Positions 1 through 5,972 of a stretch of DNA of 14,942 nt are shown here, piece by piece; positions within the stretch are counted from its first letter, which is position 1, and each line of letters opens with the position of its first letter. Under the pieces are notes generated by a model, which had not been told where the DNA came from, made no database searches, and saw only the letters and a program-made list of their open reading frames with translations. This DNA comes from an uncultured Flavobacteriales bacterium (lineage in GTDB: Bacteria > Bacteroidota > Bacteroidia > Flavobacteriales > Crocinitomicaceae): contig CAMLIF010000100.1 in assembly GCA_946479985.1 (NCBI GenBank), positions 1-14,942 of the forward strand. The letters run 5' to 3'. The position numbers and the translations under genes were made by a program.

Positions 1-285
1 ACCAATCCCAGCTATTTCTTCTATGTTCTTTGGGCAATCTAAACTTTTCGATGTCCCTTCTTCACTTTTCGAAGGCCAATCTTCATTGTTCATGTCCCAA
101 TCTTCACTTTTCGCAGGCCAATCTCGTCTGTTCGAGGTCCGTTCTTCACTTTTCTTAAGACGATGACCACTTTTGCACAATACTATCACTGCCTGACAAA
201 GCAAAAAGCGTATCCGCCAGAGACAGAGTATTCTGCATGGCATCCAGCCTAAATCAGCATACAGGCAGGAGATTCTCGGCGGCAT
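1..285 (-). CDS. Partial hypothetical ORF with C-terminal heptapeptide repeats (left end cut by window)
   Basis: An open frame starts at an ATG at 285-283 and reads 95 codons without a stop to the left edge. The in-frame stop lies upstream at 318-316. The first half begins MPPRISCLYADLGWMPCRIL and is unusually rich in Cys, Trp and Arg, with a hydrophobic stretch (FLLCQAVIVL) at about residues 38-47. From residue 45 to the edge it becomes hydrophilic and strictly seven-residue periodic, with units such as KSEDWDM and NNEDWPS. I do not recognise a family. No Shine-Dalgarno sequence or convincing promoter precedes it. The amino-acid composition differs from neighbouring genes, so this may be a non-coding repeat region that happens to be open, because 21-bp units without stops stay open. 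Seen: the frame and its periodicity. Inferred: that it is translated. Confidence 0.35.
   Translation of the reverse strand, partial: MPPRISCLYADLGWMPCRILCLWRIRFLLCQAVIVLCKSGHRLKKSEERTSNRRDWPAKSEDWDMNNEDWPSKSEEGTSKSLDCPKNIEEIAGIG
7..153 (-). repeat. Degenerate 21-bp tandem repeat, seven units
   Basis: Read on the minus strand from 153 downward, seven consecutive 21-nt units follow each other with no insertion or deletion. The typical unit is close to aaaagtgaagattggccttc plus g. Units start with aaa (four) or aac (three), and the fourth codon always encodes Asp or Glu. Units 1 and 5 resemble each other (KSEERTS, KSEEGTS), as do units 2 and 4 (NRRDWPA, NNEDWPS), suggesting a 42-bp higher-order unit. 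The array decays toward the left edge and may continue beyond it. It is not a CRISPR: there are no spacers and the units are contiguous. Confidence 0.8.
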
Positions 286-316
286 GAATAATTTGTGAAG
301 ATTTCTATAAATCAGC

Positions 317-344
317 TATGAACTACTTTTTTTGACTACGTTTG
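317..344 (+). promoter_or_regulatory. Candidate promoter of the 367-888 lipoprotein
   Basis: TACGTTTG at 337-344 is an exact match to the Bacteroidota -7 element TAnnTTTG. The -33 element is poor: TATG at 317-320, with a 16-nt spacer. Transcription would start near 350, giving a leader of under 20 nt. An inverted repeat (TGTTTAAA at 343-350, TTTAAACA at 353-360) overlaps the expected start site. Confidence 0.4.
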
Positions 345-366
345 TTTAAATTTTTAAACAAAAATC

Positions 367-888
367 ATGAACACACCATTTAAATCGTGGCAAGCAATTG
401 CCTTAATCGCATTATCCGTTACTTTCTCTTCTTGTAAGAAAGATGAAGCGGAACCAGATCCGGCACCAACAACCAATCCAGCAACTTTCACTGCCAGTTT
501 TTCAGCAAAAGTAGACGGCGTTGAATTTAATGAAACCATTTTGTATGGTGCAGAATCTACTGCTTCCGGCACTATCCTGGTGAATGCTTCTTCAAATGCA
601 GGATTTCCTTCACTTGGATTTTCAGTACCCAACGACATTACGCCCGGAACATATCAGATGGTTGGATTCGCAAGCGATTACAGAGGCATGTACAATGTAG
701 CAAACAGCGCTAACGGGCAATACGGCACAAGCAGTACACCAGGTGGTACAATCGTAATCACATCTCACAACACTTCAACAAACGAGATTGTTGGTACGTT
801 TAATTTTGTAGCAAAGCCAAATCCCGGAAACACGAATACAAACTCGTATAATATTACCAACGGTTCTTTTTCGGTTCATTACAATTAA
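367..888 (+). CDS. Predicted surface-exposed lipoprotein, DUF6252-like
   Basis: This 173-residue protein has a lipoprotein signal peptide: Lys6, a hydrophobic segment at residues 9-20 and the lipobox FSSC, with Cys23 as the lipidated residue. The next residues are KKDEA. This fits the surface-export signal described for Capnocytophaga and relatives (any residue, then Lys, then two acidic residues), so the mature protein is probably exposed on the outer face of the outer membrane. After a Pro/Thr linker (residues 27-40) comes a beta-rich, Gly/Ser/Thr/Asn-rich domain ending in ITNGSFSVHYN. The overall pattern resembles the small Bacteroidota lipoproteins of the DUF6252 type; that family call comes from memory of its pattern and is moderate. 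No catalytic residues are visible. It is monocistronic, converging on the GLPGLI gene. The start is the only ATG ahead of the signal peptide. Confidence 0.75.
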   Translation: MNTPFKSWQAIALIALSVTFSSCKKDEAEPDPAPTTNPATFTASFSAKVDGVEFNETILYGAESTASGTILVNASSNAGFPSLGFSVPNDITPGTYQMVGFASDYRGMYNVANSANGQYGTSSTPGGTIVITSHNTSTNEIVGTFNFVAKPNPGNTNTNSYNITNGSFSVHYN

Positions 889-904
889 TTTCTGAAATAT
901 TTTG

Positions 905-946
905 AAACAAAAAAGTCGGGATGAATAATTATTCACCCCGACTTTT
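905..946. terminator. Bidirectional intrinsic terminator with a palindromic inner stem
   Basis: AAAAGTCGGG (911-920) pairs perfectly with CCCGACTTTT (937-946). Inside them, TGAATAATTATTCA (922-935) is itself a perfect palindrome, so one hairpin can form with a single A/C mismatch and a 4-nt loop. It lies between convergent genes. On the minus strand the stem is followed by a run of T (complement of 905-914), making it stronger for the GLPGLI operon. On the plus strand CTTTTATAT gives a weaker tail. Confidence 0.85.
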
Positions 947-968
947 ATATGTTACCATCCCGGCAAAA

Positions 969-1697
969 TTACTCCCAAAAGAAAATACCTTCAATAACCC
1001 TTGCACCATAAGGTTCACCTTTCATTTTCTCGGTTAATTCATCTCTCAGTGACTTAGGAGTGTATTCCTTCCCTTTAATCTTCGGTTTAGATAATTGCTC
1101 TGCAGTTGGATCTACTTTTTCAACTGATGTCGCAAAATAAACTATTCCACCATCTTCCGTAGCCAATCCAAGAACGGCTCCCGGTAATCCGCCGATGATT
1201 TCCGGACCAACTGTAGGAACAATGTCCGTTGTAAACCAGGCATAAATATTCGTCGTGTCGTTCTTTTCCCAAATGGCACGTGTACACTCATATCCGGCAA
1301 TGTTTCTCGTTTTATCGGTAATTTTCCATTGACGATCAACTGTTGAATCCTGGAGAATAATAGATGTCCCCCAAAAATCATAATATACTTCGCGCTTATC
1401 TGCCTTCCAATTCATGTAAACAGTATTCTTCATCGTCATCCAACTCATCGGATCGCCGCCTTCAGGAGCAACATACGAGAACAGACTTACCGAATCATTG
1501 AAGTAAAGCGAAAAATTATCTATCTTGATCTTATTCTTCTCGTCAATCATTTTGCGCATTCTCTCGTCGTCGAATTGTTTGTACAGGTTTGTTCTTCGCT
1601 CAAAGTTAATTTTTCCGCGTGTTAGAATTTGCCCGTAACCGGTTGTTGCTGCCACCAGGCACAAAACCGCAATTAGTTTACCACCAACCTTGCTCAT
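969..1697 (-). CDS. GLPGLI family protein
   Basis: This 242-residue protein has an N-terminal signal peptide (hydrophobic residues 8-18, probable cleavage after the YGQ at 21-23), so it is periplasmic or membrane-associated. The family signature appears as GLPGAVLGL at residues 170-178, preceded by YAWFTTDIVPTVGPEIIGG, the usual layout of the GLPGLI family (about 230-290 residues, function unknown). A conserved-looking stretch around NIAGYECTRA (132-141) also fits the family. The gene starts inside the end of the beta-barrel gene (20-bp overlap, 1678-1697) in another frame, so translation is probably coupled. Family members are often encoded next to TonB-receptor-like barrels, suggesting joint action at the outer membrane; no substrate can be named. 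The signature departs from the classical GLPGLI by an Ala-Val insertion-like change. Confidence 0.85.
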   Translation of the reverse strand: MSKVGGKLIAVLCLVAATTGYGQILTRGKINFERRTNLYKQFDDERMRKMIDEKNKIKIDNFSLYFNDSVSLFSYVAPEGGDPMSWMTMKNTVYMNWKADKREVYYDFWGTSIILQDSTVDRQWKITDKTRNIAGYECTRAIWEKNDTTNIYAWFTTDIVPTVGPEIIGGLPGAVLGLATEDGGIVYFATSVEKVDPTAEQLSKPKIKGKEYTPKSLRDELTEKMKGEPYGARVIEGIFFWE

Positions 1698-4443
1698 CTT
1701 CTTCTTTTGTATGGTTGTTATTAAATCTCAATGTCACTTTCGCCATGAAATAACGACGAATCACGTTCACGTTCTGATCCACGATCACGTTGTTGTTTAC
1801 CGTACGATAATTGGAAATATTCTGGTTCAAAATATCGTAAGCTTCAATTCCAACTAATAAATTACCTGTTTTCAGGAACGAACGTTGAATGGATGCATTC
1901 CAGATCACATAATTCACGTTATAACCGGCAGTTCTACCTGTGTTGATGTTGTATGTCGCATCTGTCTGAATAAACCAACGGTATGGTAAAGTCCAATCTA
2001 CCGAACCACTCAGGTTATAATTGGTATATGGCTGGCTTGAGAACGAACTTAAAGTATTTGAAGGAGCATTGTAATCAATTCCACCCGTTAAATCCAGGTT
2101 CAGTGAATCACCGTTGTATTGCAACGACAAATCGCCGCCAATTCCTGTATTTTTTGAAATATTCTTTTCCAGATTGATGTAATTCTCCGTGCTTGTAAAG
2201 TTCCCGTTTATGTTGATATTGATACGTGTGTCTTTTAATTTCGGAATAGGAATTCCTGTTCCCGCCCAGTAATAGGTATACATCGCGTGATCAACATTGA
2301 TCGTCTGACTTAGTGTTCTACCAATCGTATCATAGGTTGTTGAGCTGCTGAACGCATTTTGCTGATACGTTAAGTTTAATCCGGAATAAACATAGAATCC
2401 GGACAATCCTCTCCACATGTTGTGATTTGCATTAATTGTATGCGAATAGTTCGGACGAAGCGATGCATTACCAATTTGTAAAAAGTTTGGATTCGAATTA
2501 TCGCGAACCGGTTGCAATTGTGTAACACTCGGCAGCGAAGAATTGGTATTGTACGTTACACGTAAACGGCTCGATTGAGAGAACTTGTAAGTCAATACAA
2601 CACGTGGCAATAGGTTATTCAAACTTTGCTTAATCACCGTATCAGTGAAAATATTTCGGTTGTCAATAGCAATTGTTCTCACACGTGTTCCGAAAGAAAT
2701 ACGTGCTTTTGCATTTTCGTAAATCCCGAATACCCCAGCTCTGTGCTGAACACGATCCGTTTCAAATTGGTTCGAGAACAACGTGTCCAGATCTGAATAC
2801 GTACCATTCGTACCGTTGTAAGTGAATTTACGCTGATCGTTTGAATTCGTGTACAATTCATACTCGAACTCCGTTTTCCATTTTTTGCTGATAGGTTCAA
2901 CATAATCTACATAAGCCGTATTGGCGATACTGTTGTTCCGGGTTTCTTTTTTCTGATCGAAAGAGTAGTTAGTATTATTTGTTATAGCTTCCCTGTCAAT
3001 TGTATTCAAATATCCATCTGAATTATCATCTCCGGTTGTCAGCTTATATCTCGCAATCAACCGACGGTTTTTCTTCATAAAATCGCGAGTCAGTTTTGCA
3101 GTTGTGGTAGTACTGAAACCAGATGAATTCGTTGTGTTCAGCAAGTTCGTAGTACGCGTCAAACTGTCGTTTTCAGCTAAGAAATCAGAAATTGTTGTAA
3201 GATCCTGTTCGTTCTTATACATACTGATCTTTGGTTCAATCTCCAATTTAGTCAATGAATCAATTTGTTGTGTGAATTTCAAACCGATATTGTCTTGCTG
3301 ATAAGTCGTTAGATTGTTTTCGTCAACATCTGTTGTATATGACGTATCTGTCAGGATGTATTGTGAACGACTGTTTGAATTTGATTCCAGGTTATAGGAA
3401 GTATGACTGTAATTCAATCTGAATCGACCACCTTTCCAAACTTTTTGATCCAGGTAAAAACCAGCTTTTAAAGATTGTGGAATTCCCGCATCGCTATTGA
3501 TTGAAACGTCATCACTGCCTCCGTAACCGTTATTGTCATCACTTTCATTCCCCCAATCTGGTCGGTCAGTAATCCCAAATTTATTCAGGTCATTTCCGTT
3601 CAAAGTGGTTTTGGGAGTATTGGAGCCAAGTCCGTAAACTGCAATTTTCTGATTTGCGGAATACCTGCTGACCAAAAATTCACTTTCATAGAATCCGGTA
3701 TTGGGTTTCCCAAACTGGTTCAGCCCTCCGGCGGCATCTGCTTTTCCAAAATACCCTTTCTTGGCTTCGTCCTTGAGTTTCAGATCGAGTACCTGAATTT
3801 TATCATCCGTACCATCTTCAGCATCTTTTTCATAAACTTTCACTTCGTCTACTCCGTCTGCTGCTAAGTTTTTAGTAGCAATTGTTGGATCTGAGCCAAA
3901 AAACTCATCGCCGTCAACTAAAACCTGACCAATTTCTTTTCCCTGGTTGGTGATTTTTCCACTCGCATCGATAGTCATCCCGGGTAGTTTCTTTATCAAA
4001 TCCTCTACTACGGCATTTTCTTTCAGCTTAAAACTGTCGGCTATGTAAATAAGGGTATCTCCGCGATAATGAATCGGATTCTTATTTGCATAAATAACAA
4101 CTTCTTCAATTTCAGTTGATTTCTCCGGCATGGCCAGCGGCTGCAGCTCGAACGAATTATTCTCAACGCTTCCAAAAAAATATGAGTTGAAATCTCCGTA
4201 ATCCGGATGACGAACAATTAGCTGTACCGTATCGATCGGGATGGAAAAAGACATTTTCCCATACATGTCGCTTCGTTTGAAGTCAACCAAAACAGAATCG
4301 CGGGTACGGATGATCATACCAACTGCGTTTCTGATCGGAACCTGGGCGTTTGTATCCTGAACTGTGGCGTTAATGGTCATTTTCTGAGCCGTCGCAGTAC
4401 CACAAAAGAAGAAAATCAAAAGGAGTGAGTAGATTTTTTTCAA
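1678..4443 (-). CDS. Outer-membrane beta-barrel protein (TonB-dependent-receptor-like)
   Basis: This 921-residue protein starts with a signal peptide (MKKIYSLLLIFFF..., cleavage after TATAQ near residue 20). Residues about 22-105 form a carboxypeptidase-regulatory-like beta domain. Residues about 112-225 are a plug-like domain that includes VEDLIKKLPGMTID and VLVDGDEFFGSDP, the pattern seen in Bacteroidota TonB-receptor-like barrels. The remainder is rich in alternating aromatic, Asn, Thr and Ser beta strands (about 230-910), consistent with a 22-strand-type barrel (OMP_b-brl_3 type). The end is Asn- and Glu-rich and finishes in Gly-Trp-Trp, not the usual terminal Phe strand. No TonB box is obvious. 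It is the first gene of a two-gene operon with the overlapping GLPGLI gene, which suggests import or export of an unknown ligand. It is not a classic SusC, because no SusD partner is adjacent. Confidence 0.88.
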   Translation of the reverse strand: MKKIYSLLLIFFFCGTATAQKMTINATVQDTNAQVPIRNAVGMIIRTRDSVLVDFKRSDMYGKMSFSIPIDTVQLIVRHPDYGDFNSYFFGSVENNSFELQPLAMPEKSTEIEEVVIYANKNPIHYRGDTLIYIADSFKLKENAVVEDLIKKLPGMTIDASGKITNQGKEIGQVLVDGDEFFGSDPTIATKNLAADGVDEVKVYEKDAEDGTDDKIQVLDLKLKDEAKKGYFGKADAAGGLNQFGKPNTGFYESEFLVSRYSANQKIAVYGLGSNTPKTTLNGNDLNKFGITDRPDWGNESDDNNGYGGSDDVSINSDAGIPQSLKAGFYLDQKVWKGGRFRLNYSHTSYNLESNSNSRSQYILTDTSYTTDVDENNLTTYQQDNIGLKFTQQIDSLTKLEIEPKISMYKNEQDLTTISDFLAENDSLTRTTNLLNTTNSSGFSTTTTAKLTRDFMKKNRRLIARYKLTTGDDNSDGYLNTIDREAITNNTNYSFDQKKETRNNSIANTAYVDYVEPISKKWKTEFEYELYTNSNDQRKFTYNGTNGTYSDLDTLFSNQFETDRVQHRAGVFGIYENAKARISFGTRVRTIAIDNRNIFTDTVIKQSLNNLLPRVVLTYKFSQSSRLRVTYNTNSSLPSVTQLQPVRDNSNPNFLQIGNASLRPNYSHTINANHNMWRGLSGFYVYSGLNLTYQQNAFSSSTTYDTIGRTLSQTINVDHAMYTYYWAGTGIPIPKLKDTRINININGNFTSTENYINLEKNISKNTGIGGDLSLQYNGDSLNLDLTGGIDYNAPSNTLSSFSSQPYTNYNLSGSVDWTLPYRWFIQTDATYNINTGRTAGYNVNYVIWNASIQRSFLKTGNLLVGIEAYDILNQNISNYRTVNNNVIVDQNVNVIRRYFMAKVTLRFNNNHTKEEDEQGWW

Positions 4444-4487
4444 GCTTTGAGTTTTAGATTAGATAATAAAATAGTGCAATAAACGCG

Positions 4488-4520
4488 CGAAGTTACACTT
4501 TGACCATTTGAACTACCAAA
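4488..4520 (-). promoter_or_regulatory. Candidate promoter of the beta-barrel/GLPGLI operon
   Basis: On the minus strand TTTG (complement of 4517-4520) is followed after 21 nt by TAACTTCG (complement of 4488-4495). This is one base off the Bacteroidota -7 consensus TAnnTTTG. The start codon lies about 45 nt downstream. Spacing and position are right; the -7 mismatch keeps confidence moderate. Confidence 0.45.
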
Positions 4521-4531
4521 TTTAAATAGCC

Positions 4532-4581
4532 AAAAAAATGCAAAAAAGAGTCATCTGATTCATTCAGAGACTCTTTTTTGC
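4532..4581 (-). terminator. Intrinsic terminator of the three-gene SSB operon
   Basis: GCAAAAAAGAGTC (4540-4552) pairs with GACTCTTTTTTGC (4569-4581). An inner stem TCTGA/TCAGA (4554-4558, 4564-4568) extends the helix after one bulged base, leaving a 5-nt loop. On the minus-strand transcript the hairpin ends in GCATTTTTTT, a proper U-tract, 25 nt after the last SSB stop codon. Confidence 0.88.
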
Positions 4582-4605
4582 TGCATATCGAATTCGGCTA
4601 TTGAA

Positions 4606-4932
4606 TTACAGCAAGACAACCTGTCTCACTTCTATTTCCGTAACCTTCACCGGAGAACCATTTCTACCGAAGTATGTTCTGCTCACCAGTCGGCCGGTTA
4701 CAGCCAGCTTCGACCCTTTTTTACAAAATTCGTGAATGAAATTAGCAGTGTTTCCCCAAGCAAACATGCTGTAAAAACTTGCTTTCGGCTGCGAATCGGG
4801 AGTTTCATCCTTAAGCTTCCTGCGTTCTTGTTCCACGGCTATCGGAAAACGTGCAACTATAGATCCATTTTCGAATTTTGTGATAGCAGCGTCTTTTCCA
4901 AGACGACCAACCATCGTTACCTGATTTCTCAT
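4606..4932 (-). CDS. Single-stranded DNA-binding protein, short divergent paralogue 3
   Basis: This 108-residue protein consists of a single OB-fold of the bacterial SSB family. It begins MRNQVTMVGRLGKDA, matching the family's first strand, and ends with the last strand (VTEIEVRQVVLL), so there is no tail and no acidic tip. At the positions of E. coli SSB Trp54 and Phe60 it has Phe53 and Trp59 (ASFYSMFAWG); the Trp40 position has no aromatic. The loop around KDETPDSQPK (41-50) is longer and charged. The motif KKGSKLAVTGRLVSR (71-85) is typical of SSB. It is the last gene of the operon, 19 bp after the second paralogue and just before the terminator. It is the most diverged of the three. Single-strand binding is a family inference; the canonical replicative role is unlikely. 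Confidence 0.85.
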   Translation of the reverse strand: MRNQVTMVGRLGKDAAITKFENGSIVARFPIAVEQERRKLKDETPDSQPKASFYSMFAWGNTANFIHEFCKKGSKLAVTGRLVSRTYFGRNGSPVKVTEIEVRQVVLL

Positions 4933-4951
4933 ATTTATTAGATTTGGATGG

Positions 4952-5302
4952 TTAAATAATGACTAAATCATTGACTTCGATTTCAGAGAACATTTTGCGT
5001 TCACCTTCATTGGTTTTATAGAAGCGAGACACCAGTTTTCCATCTACTGCGATATGTACTCCTTTTGAACACAACTCTTCCAAAACCCTGGCCCAACGAC
5101 CGAAAGCTGTAATCCGGTGGACATTGCGTTTAATCTGGATATTTCCTTCACGATCCAAAATATTTTCTTGCGTTGACATTGAAAAATTAACAACCTTCTT
5201 ACCGTCGGGAAGCACACTGAACCGCGGTTCAGATGCTATTTTCCCGATAATGCTTACCTGATTGAAATTCATGCTCAAAGGAGCTTTTCGAATTGATTCC
5301 AT
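4952..5302 (-). CDS. Single-stranded DNA-binding protein, short divergent paralogue 2
   Basis: This 116-residue protein has a single SSB-type OB-fold and ends directly after the last strand (SEIEVNDLVII) with no tail or acidic tip. Aligned to E. coli SSB, the Trp54 position is Val61 (KRNVHRITAFG) and the Phe60 position is Phe67, while Trp40 corresponds to a non-aromatic Ile48. The motif CSKGVHIAVDGKLVSR (78-93) is family-typical. The chosen start (5302) gives ten extra residues before MNFNQVSIIG. An alternative ATG at 5272-5270 aligns better with the first residues of the two neighbours, and I cannot decide between them. It lies 11 bp after paralogue 1, clearly co-transcribed. Loss of both tryptophans suggests weaker or different DNA contacts than the standard SSB. 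Confidence 0.85.
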   Translation of the reverse strand: MESIRKAPLSMNFNQVSIIGKIASEPRFSVLPDGKKVVNFSMSTQENILDREGNIQIKRNVHRITAFGRWARVLEELCSKGVHIAVDGKLVSRFYKTNEGERKMFSEIEVNDLVII

Positions 5303-5313
5303 AATGATTGAGA

Positions 5314-5688
5314 TTACTTGGTTTTACTTGCAGTTTGTACAGAAGCGGCGGCGGCTTTTCGATTAACAATCACGAAATCATTTAATTCAATTTCTGTGAT
5401 GAAACGGCGCTCGCCATTTTTATCATCATAGCTGCGATTCACCAATCTGCCTTCCACAACTACTTCTGTCCCTTTGTCGAGAGAACGAATCACACGATCA
5501 ACCTGATTTCCCCAGGCAATAATGTTGTGCCATTGTGTATTCTCTACCCACTCACCTTTCTTGTCTTTGTAACCTTCGTTAGTTGCGAGTGAGATGCGTG
5601 TTTTCTTTACACCTGATTCAAATACTTGTTCTTCTGGTTTTGCACCGATTCTACCGATCAAGCTTACTTTGTTTTTTAACGTACTCAT
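5314..5688 (-). CDS. Single-stranded DNA-binding protein, short paralogue 1 (most canonical)
   Basis: This 124-residue protein has an SSB OB-fold (about residues 5-108) followed by a short basic/Ala tail (RKAAAASVQTASKTK). It lacks the acidic DDDIPF-type tip with which bacterial SSB recruits repair and replication proteins. It keeps most DNA-contacting aromatics: Tyr40 at the E. coli Trp40 position, Trp53 at Trp54 (NTQWHNIIAWG) and Trp59 at Phe60. The segment DKGTEVVVEGRLVNRSY is family-typical. It is the first gene of the three-SSB operon and is preceded by a leader with an inverted repeat. The full-length replicative SSB is presumably encoded elsewhere, because none here has a tail. The start fits the paralogues and no earlier ATG is needed. 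Confidence 0.9.
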   Translation of the reverse strand: MSTLKNKVSLIGRIGAKPEEQVFESGVKKTRISLATNEGYKDKKGEWVENTQWHNIIAWGNQVDRVIRSLDKGTEVVVEGRLVNRSYDDKNGERRFITEIELNDFVIVNRKAAAASVQTASKTK

Positions 5689-5731
5689 AACTGTTTGTTT
5701 TAACGTTTGTAAATAATTTGTTTTGTTTACC

Positions 5732-5756
5732 CGATTGATTTTGAGTTGTTCAATCG
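5732..5756. promoter_or_regulatory. Inverted repeat in the leader of the SSB operon
   Basis: CGATTGA (5732-5738) and TCAATCG (5750-5756) form 7-bp arms separated by 11 nt. The repeat lies between the first SSB start codon (5688) and the candidate promoter at 5768-5775. It would be either an operator or a hairpin in the mRNA leader. This is a seen structure; a regulatory role is inference. Confidence 0.35.
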
Positions 5757-5767
5757 ATTTGATGATG

Positions 5768-5775
5768 CAAAGTTG
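5768..5775 (-). promoter_or_regulatory. Candidate -7 element of the SSB operon
   Basis: The minus strand reads CAACTTTG followed by CATC, one base off TAnnTTTG. No good TTTG lies at the right distance upstream. It is placed 80 nt before the first SSB gene. This is the best candidate in the 284-bp gap between the divergent genes, but a weak one. Confidence 0.28.
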
Positions 5776-5898
5776 TGGCGGTGCAAAAACCAGATTCGGT
5801 TTTTATCTATTTACTTTCGATTATTTTTCGTTTAAAACCGGTTATTGTCGTTTTTATAATTGATTTACAGATAATTAATTCAAAACTTAAAAATGATA

Positions 5899-5927
5899 TT
5901 TTTGAATAAAAAAAGATGGTAAATTTG
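5899..5927 (+). promoter_or_regulatory. Candidate promoter of the sulfurtransferase operon
   Basis: TAAATTTG (5920-5927) matches the Bacteroidota -7 consensus exactly. TTTTTG (5899-5904) could be the -33 element, although the 15-nt spacer is shorter than the usual 19-21. Transcription would start near 5934, giving a leader of about 40 nt. Confidence 0.42.
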
Positions 5928-5972
5928 ACGAAAGGGTTTGAAATATAATCTTCAGGGTGAAAACAGTGTGAT

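Noticed and set aside
1..160. Possible CRISPR array
   Set aside because: The 21-bp units are contiguous and degenerate, with no unique spacers and no cas genes nearby.
354..638. Minus-strand open frame of 94 codons
   Set aside because: It lies antisense inside the lipoprotein gene 367-888, which has a signal peptide, lipobox and promoter; the antisense frame shows no features.
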